Shown here in pieces: positions 9,101 to 17,614 of a DNA stretch of 64,000 bases (position 1 is its first letter; every line of letters begins with the position of its first letter). Both the position numbers and the translations under genes were made by a program. The DNA comes from Anaerocolumna sp. AGMB13025 (GTDB lineage: Bacteria; Bacillota; Clostridia; Lachnospirales; Lachnospiraceae), in contig NZ_CP121445.1 of NCBI RefSeq assembly GCF_029689925.1, forward strand, positions 799,001 through 863,000, written 5' to 3'. The notes beneath the pieces are model-generated. The model did no database searches, was not told the DNA's origin, and saw only the letters and a list, made by a program, of their open reading frames with translations.

Positions 9101-11418
9101 TAATTATACATTATAGTGATCAATATACATCGAGTAGCGGATATGATGCAATTACCGTTACGCATAAGTCTCAGCAGTATTCTCTTGTTATTCAGGAATA
9201 CCTTAAGACAAAAGGTGTGAGTGCGGAAGTGGAAGATGTCCATAAGATTATAAATCTGTTTAATGCAGTTAATGGTGATTGGCTTCTTAGATTGGTTTCT
9301 TCAAAGAAAGGAAATAAAGATTCAACATTTAGTAGAGAGAAAATCAGTATTGTTGCCACAATCAAATTTATGCTTGCTTTTTTAAAACATAAAGACATTG
9401 TCTGGATTCCGATATCATTAGAGGAAATGCTAAGAATTTCTGGCGGAGCAGGACTGTCACAAGACGAGGGGATTCTTTCGGCTAAAAATCTTGGATTCGA
9501 GAAAGGACCAACAAGTGATGACTTGCTGTTTATTGGTTTGGATCGAAGTGGAGATGTGCCAAAGGTATATTTATACCCTACAGAGGTAAAGACAGGAAAT
9601 AATGATAATGCTGTAATAAAAAAAGCGTTTGAACAGGCTTCATCAACTGCCAGTGGTCTTCACAATGCATTTAATCCTGGTGGAGAGATGATAAATACAA
9701 TTCTTTATAAAGTAAATCGTAATTTCTTAATGCAAATGCTTGTAACAAGCTGTAAGAAAATGCAGGTTTACCACGTGGATGACACTCAGAATTGGGATAT
9801 TGTTTTAGATACATTTCGAGAAGCCCTATTAAATGAAAAATATGTTTTATCTGAAGATATTCAGGAATTGATAGGAAAAGGAGCAGTGCTATCTTTCAGG
9901 AAAGCATTAGTATCAAGAAGAACTTCATTTAAAGAAGATGCAATTAATTTCATTGAAATGCCAGAAATAGACGAGTTTGGTTTAATATTGAAGGATGTAT
10001 ATGAAATTTATGAGGACATTCGAAATAAAAAAAACACGGAATTACTTATCTTAGATGACTGTGTGGTTGATAAGCTAACAGGAGATTTGTCAAAGTTATC
10101 TATAACAAAATTAGAGGATAGACCAGATGATAGCGGAGATGGAGACAAAATAGAACCTGATCCAGTGAAAATTCTTGAATCAAAAAGAGAAGAACCTGAT
10201 AAACCAGAAGTTGTGGTACCACAACCGGATTCGACTACAGAAGACGTGGAAGATGAAGAAAGGTGCATGCATATACTCTTCGGTACAAATGCGCAAGACG
10301 GCAAACCGGTAATATGGAAACCAAATGATACAACACAACTTTTCCATACTAATACAGGTATTATTGGTACGATGGGTACAGGTAAAACACAGTTCACAAA
10401 ATCACTCATTGCTCAATTATATCGTGATCAAGATCATAATGTAGATGGTCAGAAGTTAGGTATTTTGATTTTTGATTATAAGGGTGATTACAACGAAAGC
10501 AAGACAGATTTTGTTACGACTACAAATGCAACAATACTTAAACCATATCATCTTCCGTTCAATCCGTTAGCATTAACCAAATCATCTGTGTTTAAACCGC
10601 TGCTTCCTATTCATACAGCTAATGCATTTAAAGATACAATATCAAAAGTGTATGGATTAGGACCAAAACAGCAGGATACGTTATTCCAATGTATTATTGA
10701 AACTTATCAAGCAAGTGGAATTACGCCATCGAATGCAACTACATGGGATAACGAAACACCAACATTTGATCAGGTTTATCAGAGATATGCGAATGATGAA
10801 GAAATAAAGAAAAATGACTCTTTAGCTGCAGCTATGAATAAACTTCATCAGTTTGAAGTGTTTGAGGCAAATCCAAGTAATACAAAATCATTATTTGATA
10901 TTTTACAAGGTGTTGTAGTTATTGATTTATCAGGATACGATTCAGATATACAGAGCTTAATTGTTGCTATTACCCTGGATCTATTTTATACGCAAATGCA
11001 GGCCTCTGGATCAAGCAAAATGTTGGAAAATTACCGACAATTAACAAAAATAATTTTGGTTGATGAAGCAGATAACTTTATGAGTGAAGGTTTTTCAGCT
11101 CTGAAAAAGATCTTAAAAGAAGGACGAGAATTTGGTGTAGGAACAATTCTTTCCACCCAGTTCTTGAAACATTTTGGAAGCGGTGAAGATGACTATGCAA
11201 AGTATATACTTACCTGGGTAGTACATAATGTATCAGACCTTAAAAATTCTGATGTAGATTTTGTATTCAAGACAGAGACTAAGAGTCAGGAAAATCAAGT
11301 ATTGTATAATTCAATAAAGGGTTTAACAAAACATCATAGTATTGTTAAGATTGGAAACAATAAACCAGTCTATGTTCAAGATAAAGCTTTTTGGGAGTTG
11401 TACAAAGAATTACATTGA
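6091..11418 (+). CDS. dptH: DNA phosphorothioation-dependent restriction protein DptH
   Basis: This is the large motor subunit of the DptFGH complex (1775 residues). The C-terminal part is a HerA/FtsK-like ATPase: Walker A GTMGTGKT near residue 1425 and Walker B KIILVDEADNF near 1653. An acidic, proline-rich linker (about 1345-1395) separates it from a long N-terminal region. That region contains LDRSG... YPTEVKTG (D1151, E1165, K1167), a pattern like a PD-(D/E)xK nuclease core, which is inference. ATG 6091 was chosen because GGAG lies 9 bases upstream; a TTG at 6058 is less likely. The gene ends just before an inverted repeat and an internal promoter. Confidence 0.9.
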   Translation: MLNEFYDFIAKKINSYFQTAASEGTLLKGESFCLKLDNDDMVIKVTEALKDLATSNQSIGKYEYLCGDESIYKTYTLKVIDDEVIIASQINGMTNDFLCATLRNAANNEQKPLLMISSNPIDSAKSGSRDMSSSGMPFYADQLMFEIRNMVNESTQLTNTEKRILQFELKRRDADVFSDKASIYEYRDLLAIMSSGKIDTNNFPGFRLFSVDGKKEYLHYGNNQVDKELKNNNELFEKIDRGIRFGNLEIELAKVFEDNVIVRIEKAHKDEVENWSRLFTYAELLAAMERKQAKMENPLKIENDDIEVYGDLPFNTINFDDGFLIRNEGSQTAKKRTKNLLIFNPEHYANMHIQVSCNAKIINSGIMADDSKYVKAGKNIIFLFDREGMTFHKIEIKDEANDITYIFKICIIDISPEFMYSTVKHSFSIDYKKTKKNSRIKLAGVGINLIFNKNGVEVSSCKLEDNEIYSCGYGERLLIYSSEEEISNFGSGIKIDVNFSGVLVPFILFPDEVKSVEIIGRKILRDKLSNKKSFEFDDGAILSDSQEYFAKANLLRELRLEQDIIDNSILCGNVKNFYVSDSIKIDSRDLTISSTLKDAFLSMLSAFKLHRTIPTLAYLGGDLQDSVKNFIKAFEECFENLSDGENLSQEQEYALYLGTLSVGKNSEEILLTPFHPLNLKYQLTLLNESGLEYATDIVMDRLNSINLLPYIQRMRKIYKVSDQLYSQEWKYYAPVENKKYRGSRRYVPKLIEEKISEFISHFRYIFDDINNKKIRVNLINIGDCSEVFIGLAQFFIHSINRNADAERLAKFELHIYTDDITGNAFSNLKEYSLLKEYLAEQKLFVINGTSMNSLEGILSKNIECYFHKDNGKNYNYAHISFYEMESEIISEQATMNQIETGISLGGILSGIPSSKYGYKYRTGYGVRYAEDTSLTRLSSLYNALMQVETTGNPYHSGTSISTQIDELVENKMDYIYKNSNWVVFVDPKVDLDFFSEKEANSDLLIIHYSDQYTSSSGYDAITVTHKSQQYSLVIQEYLKTKGVSAEVEDVHKIINLFNAVNGDWLLRLVSSKKGNKDSTFSREKISIVATIKFMLAFLKHKDIVWIPISLEEMLRISGGAGLSQDEGILSAKNLGFEKGPTSDDLLFIGLDRSGDVPKVYLYPTEVKTGNNDNAVIKKAFEQASSTASGLHNAFNPGGEMINTILYKVNRNFLMQMLVTSCKKMQVYHVDDTQNWDIVLDTFREALLNEKYVLSEDIQELIGKGAVLSFRKALVSRRTSFKEDAINFIEMPEIDEFGLILKDVYEIYEDIRNKKNTELLILDDCVVDKLTGDLSKLSITKLEDRPDDSGDGDKIEPDPVKILESKREEPDKPEVVVPQPDSTTEDVEDEERCMHILFGTNAQDGKPVIWKPNDTTQLFHTNTGIIGTMGTGKTQFTKSLIAQLYRDQDHNVDGQKLGILIFDYKGDYNESKTDFVTTTNATILKPYHLPFNPLALTKSSVFKPLLPIHTANAFKDTISKVYGLGPKQQDTLFQCIIETYQASGITPSNATTWDNETPTFDQVYQRYANDEEIKKNDSLAAAMNKLHQFEVFEANPSNTKSLFDILQGVVVIDLSGYDSDIQSLIVAITLDLFYTQMQASGSSKMLENYRQLTKIILVDEADNFMSEGFSALKKILKEGREFGVGTILSTQFLKHFGSGEDDYAKYILTWVVHNVSDLKNSDVDFVFKTETKSQENQVLYNSIKGLTKHHSIVKIGNNKPVYVQDKAFWELYKELH

Positions 11419-11471
11419 CTATTATAATAAAAATGCTATACTTAAGTAGTATACTTAAGTATAGCATTTTT
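11415..11471 (+). promoter_or_regulatory. Internal promoter and 20-bp inverted repeat between dptH and dndB
   Basis: TTGACT (11415-11420) and TATACT (11437-11442) are 16 bp apart, pointing at dndB. The -10 lies inside a perfect inverted repeat: AAAAATGCTATACTTAAG (11429-11446) and CTTAAGTATAGCATTTTT (11454-11471), extendable to 20 bp with a 3-base loop. The repeat ends in five T residues, so it may be an operator, a terminator for dptFGH, or both. Confidence 0.6.
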
Positions 11472-11485
11472 GAGATGGAGGCATT

Positions 11486-12559
11486 ATGGATTACGCATAT
11501 AAATTTCCAGTGGTAAGGGGAAAACAGGCAGGAAGAGAGTATTTTATAGCAATGGTACCGCTCAAGATGCTTTCGAAAATATTTCCAAATGAAGATGAGT
11601 ATGTTCTTCCGGAATACAGAGCTCAGAGAAAGTTAAATGAAGCCAGAATACCAGTAATAAGTAGATATATTACAGAAAATAGGGATTCGTATGTTTTTTC
11701 GGCATTAGCAGCATCTATAGATGGAGAGTATGAATTTCATGAGAGTAAAGATGGAATGGGAACAGGAGTACTTGAAATATCAATGGATGCTCGGTTCTTA
11801 ATTAATGATGGACAACATAGAAAGGCTGCTATTCTCGATGCAATAAATGAAGATGTATCGTTAGGAAATGAAACAATTTCTGTTGTGTTTTATGAAGATC
11901 TGGGGTTGGCACGGAGTCAGCAGATTTTTACTGATTTGAATAAGCATGCTGTAAAGACATCCAATTCTATATCTGAACTTTATGATTCAAGAGACGAGTT
12001 AGCTGTTGTGAACAGAACCGTTGTAACTAATGTTGGATTTTTATCTGAATACACAGATAAAGAAAAAGATAACCTTGGAAAATTCTCTTCAAAACTGTTT
12101 ACGTTAAACACATTTTACATGGCAAATAAAAAAATAGTAGGTAATATGGAATTAGCAGATGACGCAGAGGAGTTCATGATTCGATTTTGGTCTGTGGTAT
12201 CTGAAAATATTTTGCAGTGGAAAGAACTTACAAATCATGAGATATCCAAAGTAGATTTAAGGGAAAACTATATTGTAACACAGGGCGTTGTAATACAATC
12301 TTTTGGTGTAATTGGATCATATTTTTATAAGAATCGCAAAGAAGATATGGAAAAATACTTGATGAATTTGAAAAAAATCGACTGGAAGAGAAGCGCATCT
12401 CAGTGGAAATTGAGAGTTATTAGGGCAGATGGAAAAATTATTCCAAGCAATAGAGCGATTAATCTGACTGCTATAGAAATAAAAAAGGAAATCGGATTAG
12501 GATTGACCGATGAAGAAAAAATAAAAGAAAAGCAATTTATCAATTCAATAAACGTTTAG
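11486..12559 (+). CDS. dndB: DndB, DGQHR-domain regulator of DNA phosphorothioation
   Basis: DndB is a non-essential member of dnd loci that lowers modification frequency and, in some species, represses dnd transcription. This 357-residue protein has the family DGQHR signature near residue 107 (FLINDGQHRKAAILDAI). TGGAGG stands 7 bases before ATG 11486. It begins the dnd half of the operon, directly after a 20-bp inverted repeat that overlaps its promoter, so autoregulation at that site is plausible. It lies 11 bases ahead of dndC. Confidence 0.92.
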   Translation: MDYAYKFPVVRGKQAGREYFIAMVPLKMLSKIFPNEDEYVLPEYRAQRKLNEARIPVISRYITENRDSYVFSALAASIDGEYEFHESKDGMGTGVLEISMDARFLINDGQHRKAAILDAINEDVSLGNETISVVFYEDLGLARSQQIFTDLNKHAVKTSNSISELYDSRDELAVVNRTVVTNVGFLSEYTDKEKDNLGKFSSKLFTLNTFYMANKKIVGNMELADDAEEFMIRFWSVVSENILQWKELTNHEISKVDLRENYIVTQGVVIQSFGVIGSYFYKNRKEDMEKYLMNLKKIDWKRSASQWKLRVIRADGKIIPSNRAINLTAIEIKKEIGLGLTDEEKIKEKQFINSINV

Positions 12560-12570
12560 GAGAAATAATC

Positions 12571-14130
12571 ATGGCAGAAAAATGCGAAAGCTGTGAAGCA
12601 AATAAGCAGGAAGTAACAATTACCAAAGAGATCATTGATGGGTTGATGGAAACAGTAAGAAATTTATACCTATGTGATGATATTCCATGGGTAATCGGAT
12701 ATTCAGGTGGTAAGGATAGCACTGCAACATTACAGCTTGTATGGCTTGCTCTTTCAGAGTTACCAAAAGAACAGTTAAAGAAGCAGGTTCATATTATTAA
12801 CACAGATACAATGGTTGAATCCCCTATTATCTCAAAATGGGTTCAGAATTCACTACATATAATGGATGAGGCTGCCCTAAGCCAAGAACTTCCATTTGTA
12901 ACTCATAGACTGACTCCTGCAATGGATAATACATTCTGGGTTAATTTTGTTGGTCGAGGCTACCCTTTTCCAAGAAAAAAACTGCGTTGGTGTACAGATC
13001 GACTTAAAATTCAACCAGTAAATACATTTGTTAAGGAAAAAATTGCAGAACATGGTGAAATCATTATGGTCATTGGTACTCGAAAAGCAGAAAGTGCACG
13101 AAGAGCAAAAACAATGGCTTACTACGAAAAGAAGAGGGTTAGGGAGTTATTAAGTCCTAATCAATCTATGGTAAATGAGCTTGTTTTTTCACCCTTGGAA
13201 GATTGGAATGACAATGATGTATGGGTTTTCCTAATGCAGTATAAGAATCCATGGGGATATTCTAATAAAGAGTTACTCACTTTATATCGTGGTGCGACAG
13301 CTGATAATGAATGTCCGATGATGGTTGAAAAAGGACTCCCAAGTTGTGGAAAGAGTAGATTTGGTTGTTGGGTTTGTACTATGGTGGAAAAAGACAAATC
13401 TATGGAAGCAATGATATCAAATGATGATGAAAAGGCATGGATGTCAGCACTGCTAGAATTTAGAAATAAATTTGGCGATGAAGAGCATGATAGAGAACGC
13501 AGATCATTTCGTAAAATGCAGGGATACCTTCAAGGCAGTTACAAGCAGCTTCATCATGGACCATACAAGAAGGAAATTCGAGAGGAATGGCTCAAAGAAT
13601 TATTGGAAATTCAAAAGGATATCAATGAAAACGGGCCAGAAGAATTTAGTGATTTGGAGTTAATCACCTTACAAGAGTTGAGACATATTCGTCGGATTTG
13701 GGTTAATGATAAACATGAATTCGATGACACATTACCTCGTATATACCAAGAAGTGATGGGAAAAAAATTTGAAGATCCAGAATGGATTGCTCTAGAAGCT
13801 TTTAAGAGTGAGGAATGGGAAATATTGAAGTCTGTAGTAGATGAATTGTATCCATATGAAGAATTGGCATTTGAGATGGCTTACAGTCTTATAGATATTG
13901 TGAATCATTCAAATCGCCTTAATCAGAGAAAAGGTGTGGCAGATGCTTTAGAAAGTTGTATTCAAAGAACTTTCTATAAAGATGAAAAGGATGCAACTGA
14001 ATACTATATAAGTCAAATGGCACGTAAAAAAGATTTAGGTGGTAAATATCATGAAAAAGCATTAGATAGTACGTATGATGAGCCAACAGAAGACGAAGAA
14101 TCTGATGAAGACGAGGACTTTGGTAAATGA
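12571..14130 (+). CDS. dndC: DndC, PAPS-reductase-like sulfur transferase for DNA phosphorothioation
   Basis: DndC is an ATP pyrophosphatase with an iron-sulfur cluster that passes sulfur from DndA to DNA, working with DndD and DndE. The 519-residue protein has the PP-loop SGGKDS near residue 48 (WVIGYSGGKDSTATLQL) and four clustered cysteines near residues 249-270 (NECPMM... SCGK... GCWVCT) that fit a 4Fe-4S ligand set. The C-terminus is acidic (EDEESDEDED). It overlaps dndD by 4 bases. Confidence 0.96.
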   Translation: MAEKCESCEANKQEVTITKEIIDGLMETVRNLYLCDDIPWVIGYSGGKDSTATLQLVWLALSELPKEQLKKQVHIINTDTMVESPIISKWVQNSLHIMDEAALSQELPFVTHRLTPAMDNTFWVNFVGRGYPFPRKKLRWCTDRLKIQPVNTFVKEKIAEHGEIIMVIGTRKAESARRAKTMAYYEKKRVRELLSPNQSMVNELVFSPLEDWNDNDVWVFLMQYKNPWGYSNKELLTLYRGATADNECPMMVEKGLPSCGKSRFGCWVCTMVEKDKSMEAMISNDDEKAWMSALLEFRNKFGDEEHDRERRSFRKMQGYLQGSYKQLHHGPYKKEIREEWLKELLEIQKDINENGPEEFSDLELITLQELRHIRRIWVNDKHEFDDTLPRIYQEVMGKKFEDPEWIALEAFKSEEWEILKSVVDELYPYEELAFEMAYSLIDIVNHSNRLNQRKGVADALESCIQRTFYKDEKDATEYYISQMARKKDLGGKYHEKALDSTYDEPTEDEESDEDEDFGK

Positions 14131-16073
14131 GAATAAAGAGACTTATTATGCATAACTTTGGTGTTTATGCAGGTACAAATGGTTTGGAATTTAAAGGGAA
14201 TAAGCCTGTAATCCTAATTGGAGGAATGAATGGTCGAGGTAAAACGACCATCTTAGAAGCTGTTTTATTGGGACTTTATGGATCAAATTCTTTTGCATAT
14301 ACAGAGAGCAAATATACAACATATGGACAGTATTTGAAGTCATATGTTAACAGGGCTGATGGTTCATTGGAATCATATGTTGAAATTGAGTTTTCAATGG
14401 ATGATTTTGAGGAGGAAGTTTACTGTGTACATAGAGAATGGGATGGAAATAGTCAGCGAGTAAGAGAAAAAATCCGTGTAAGGAAGAATGGAGAAGAGAA
14501 CACATTCCTTACAGATAATTGGGCAATGTTTGTTGAGAATATTTTACCAAGTGCGTTATCAAGCTTCTTTTTCTTTGATGGTGAAAAAATTGCAGAACTG
14601 GCAGTTGAAGAAACAAGCGAACAAATGAAAGAATCAGTTAAAGCTATGCTTGGAATAACTGTATTGGATATTTTGCAAGGAGATATCGGAAGGATAATTA
14701 GCAGAATCAGCAAGGAAAACAATGGAAATCAGGATTTAAAGAGATTAGAGGAGCTTAGAATTGTAAAAGAAGAAGCAGAAAAGGCGTTAGGCAAAGCAGA
14801 TGAAAGATTACAGACCTTGAATCTGGAAATGCAGGAATTACAGCTAAATCTAGAAAAATTAAACGTTGAATATTCCGTGAAAGGTGGGGGTATTCTTGAA
14901 CAAAAGAATATGCTTTTAAAACAAAGGGCAGAAAGTATTGCTGCCGTTGCTAGCTGCCAGGAGCAATTAATTGAACTTGTAGCTGGGGAGATGCCACTGC
15001 TTCTTGTTTCAGAGTTGTTAAGGGACATTCAAAATCAGAGTCAAATTGAGCATGAAAGAAAACTTAATAGGATGGCATTGGATAAGATTAAGTCCACGTA
15101 TGGAAAATTTAGTGAAAAATCAGATCAGATCACTGGATTTATTGAGTTTATGCAAAAAGAAATGAGTGCTAGTAAGGAAGAAGATGTATACCGTCTTTCA
15201 GATTTGAATTTATTTCAAATAGATGCGTTAAATATAGATGGGTTACAGAGATGTGGTGACAAAGCAAAATCTTTGATCAGTAAGCGTAATAATTATCAGA
15301 AAAATGTTGATGACATTGATAATTCATTATCTGTTGATATTGATGAAAAATCTTTAAAAGATTTATTTAACGCTATTAGAAATAAAGAACGAGAGATAAC
15401 CAAAAAGCAAATTGAAATCGACATTTTGGAGAAGGAGAGAACATCATTACATGGAACGCAAGTAATAGCTGAATCTGAGTTTGGAAAGTATGCTGAAGGA
15501 ATATTGTCAGTTCTTGAGTCGGTAGATTCTAATGAAAGAACTGTAAAATATGCTCATATGGCTATTGAGATTATAAAACTTTACAGAGTTCGCTTGCAAG
15601 AAAGAAAAACGAATGTATTAGCACAAACGATGACAGAATGCTATAAAAAACTTGCAAATAAGAAGAAACTTGTTGACTATATCAAAATGGATTCTGAATC
15701 CTTGGATTTGCATTATATGAACAACGAAGGTGTGGAAATTGCTAAAAAAAGACTTTCGGCTGGTGAAAAACAGTTAATGGTAATTTCCCTATTGTGGGCA
15801 TTGGCAATTTGTTCAAAGAAAAAACTCCCAGTAATTATTGATACTCCGCTATCAAGACTTGATTCATCTCATCGTCAGGCATTGATTAAAATTTATTTTC
15901 CGAAAGCTAGTGATCAAACAATTATTCTGTCAACAGATTCAGAGATTGATGAGAACTACTATTCATTGATGAAGAACAGTGTTGGGGATGAATTCACATT
16001 GAAATACAACGATGAAACAAAAAATACAACGATAACACCAGGATATTTCGGATGGGGAGGTAGTGAATCATGA
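14127..16073 (+). CDS. dndD: DndD, SMC/RecN-like ATPase of DNA phosphorothioation
   Basis: DndD is an ABC-type ATPase thought to open or nick DNA during sulfur insertion. The 648-residue protein has Walker A GGMNGRGKTTILEA near residue 32, FFFDGEKI near 150, a central coiled coil rich in Glu, Leu and Lys (about 200-290), the ABC signature LSAGEKQLM near 547, and Walker B PVIIDTPLSRLD near 568. It overlaps dndC by 4 bases upstream and dndE by 4 bases downstream. Confidence 0.95.
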   Translation: MRIKRLIMHNFGVYAGTNGLEFKGNKPVILIGGMNGRGKTTILEAVLLGLYGSNSFAYTESKYTTYGQYLKSYVNRADGSLESYVEIEFSMDDFEEEVYCVHREWDGNSQRVREKIRVRKNGEENTFLTDNWAMFVENILPSALSSFFFFDGEKIAELAVEETSEQMKESVKAMLGITVLDILQGDIGRIISRISKENNGNQDLKRLEELRIVKEEAEKALGKADERLQTLNLEMQELQLNLEKLNVEYSVKGGGILEQKNMLLKQRAESIAAVASCQEQLIELVAGEMPLLLVSELLRDIQNQSQIEHERKLNRMALDKIKSTYGKFSEKSDQITGFIEFMQKEMSASKEEDVYRLSDLNLFQIDALNIDGLQRCGDKAKSLISKRNNYQKNVDDIDNSLSVDIDEKSLKDLFNAIRNKEREITKKQIEIDILEKERTSLHGTQVIAESEFGKYAEGILSVLESVDSNERTVKYAHMAIEIIKLYRVRLQERKTNVLAQTMTECYKKLANKKKLVDYIKMDSESLDLHYMNNEGVEIAKKRLSAGEKQLMVISLLWALAICSKKKLPVIIDTPLSRLDSSHRQALIKIYFPKASDQTIILSTDSEIDENYYSLMKNSVGDEFTLKYNDETKNTTITPGYFGWGGSES

Positions 16074-16450
16074 TCGTAAAGCAGATAAAGTTATCTAGCA
16101 TTTCGAAAGATCGTTTAGGAAGATTAAAAGGAAAAACTGGTATTAAGAATTGGAATATCCTTTGTAGATGGGCTCTTTGTTATTCACTCTCAGAGAATAC
16201 GATACCTACTGATATGCCAATAGTTTCAGACAGCAATGTTGAAATGTCATGGTTTACTTTTGGTGGTGAGTATAGTGATATTTATGATGCATTGATGATT
16301 GCTTGGTGCAAGAAAATGAGTTTACCAACAGATGAGGAGACACTGGCTAAATATTTTAAGCTTCATGTTGAAAGAGGAATAGCACATTTATCTGGTACAA
16401 ACTTTATAAAGAATCTTGATGATTTAATGAATTTAACTATAGAGGATTAA
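16070..16450 (+). CDS. dndE: DndE, small DNA-binding subunit of the phosphorothioation complex
   Basis: DndE is a small protein that binds nicked DNA and is needed for sulfur modification. This copy has 126 residues, the usual size, beginning IVKQIKLSSISKDRLGRLKG, with the typical pattern KTGIKNWNILCRWALC, a basic residue-rich helix pair used for DNA contact. It starts inside the dndD stop (ATGA overlap) and ends 3 bases before dndA. Confidence 0.93.
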   Translation: MIVKQIKLSSISKDRLGRLKGKTGIKNWNILCRWALCYSLSENTIPTDMPIVSDSNVEMSWFTFGGEYSDIYDALMIAWCKKMSLPTDEETLAKYFKLHVERGIAHLSGTNFIKNLDDLMNLTIED

Positions 16451-16453
16451 AAA

Positions 16454-17605
16454 ATGGGAATTTATTTAGATTACAATGCATCAGCGCCAGTTGATGAACG
16501 CGTACTGGATGCAATGGTAGATGTGTATAGAAATACATATGGAAATGCGGATAGCAGAACGCATGATTATGGGGATCATGCTCGAAAACTAGTAGAAAAT
16601 GCAAGAAAGCAGGTGGCTTCTCTGCTCGGTGTCAATGCGGGAGAAGTATTCTTTACAAGCGGTTCGACTGAAAGTAATAATATTGCAATTCGAGGACTTA
16701 TTGATTATGCGAATAAAACTGGAAAAAAGCATGTTATTACTTCGACTATAGAACACAAGGCTGTGTTAGAAACTGTAAAGAGTTTAGCAAATGAGGGATT
16801 CCAGATAGACCTTGTTAATCCAGATGAAAGAGGACGAGTTAACGCTGATGAAGTTTTACGTTTAGTTAGAGAGGACACATTATTAGTTAGCCTTATGCAT
16901 GCCAATAATGAAACAGGTACAATTCAGCCGGTTAAGGAAGTTGGAGAAGAGTTATCAAAGAAAGGTGTCTTTTTTCATGTGGATGCAACTCAAAGTTGCG
17001 GTAAGCTAGTACCTGAAATGAAAGCAATAAAGTACGATATGCTTTCATTGAGTGGACATAAATTGTGCGGACCACAGGGGATTGGTGCACTTGTTCTTAG
17101 AAAGAAAAAATATAAGCTACCTCCAATAAAAGCAATTACATATGGTGGTCAACAGGAACATGGAATTAGACCAGGTACAATACCGGTTGCATTAGTTGTT
17201 GGGCTTGGGGAAGCTTGTAGATTGGCTGAAACTGAATATGAAGCTAATATCGAAAGTATGATAGAAAAGAAAAAAATTGTAAAAAAACTAATTGAAAAAT
17301 CTGGTCTTGCTTATCAATATAATGGTAGTCAAGATTTTTGTATGCCGAATACATTGAATGTAAGTTTTAACGGAGTAGAATCAGAGGCACTCATGCTTTC
17401 TACGAAGCAATATTGTAGTATCTCAAACGGTTCTGCATGCACATCACAGGATTATAGTCCAAGCTATGTATTGACAGCAATGGGGCTAGACCAAGACAGG
17501 ATTTCCTCAGCTATCCGATTAAGCTGGGGAGCAAAGACAAATAAAGATGAATTAATCAGTCAATTACTGGAAGTGGTAAATGTTGCAAAAGGATTAGTAT
17601 TTTAA
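16454..17605 (+). CDS. dndA: DndA, cysteine desulfurase of the phosphorothioation system
   Basis: This is a PLP enzyme of the IscS/NifS class that takes sulfur from L-cysteine and loads DndC. The 383-residue protein starts IYLDYNASAPVDERVL, has the PLP-lysine motif LSLSGHKLCGPQGIGAL near residue 202, and the active cysteine near residue 325 in NGSACTSQDYSPSYVL. Many dnd loci borrow a chromosomal iscS; here a dedicated desulfurase is inside the operon, after dndE rather than before dndB. Confidence 0.93.
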   Translation: MGIYLDYNASAPVDERVLDAMVDVYRNTYGNADSRTHDYGDHARKLVENARKQVASLLGVNAGEVFFTSGSTESNNIAIRGLIDYANKTGKKHVITSTIEHKAVLETVKSLANEGFQIDLVNPDERGRVNADEVLRLVREDTLLVSLMHANNETGTIQPVKEVGEELSKKGVFFHVDATQSCGKLVPEMKAIKYDMLSLSGHKLCGPQGIGALVLRKKKYKLPPIKAITYGGQQEHGIRPGTIPVALVVGLGEACRLAETEYEANIESMIEKKKIVKKLIEKSGLAYQYNGSQDFCMPNTLNVSFNGVESEALMLSTKQYCSISNGSACTSQDYSPSYVLTAMGLDQDRISSAIRLSWGAKTNKDELISQLLEVVNVAKGLVF

Positions 17606-17614
17606 GGAGAAATC

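Noticed and set aside
10008-10409. Minus-strand 133-codon frame inside dptH
   Set aside because: It is the complement of the acidic linker and Walker A region of DptH; its serine-rich product is a composition artefact.
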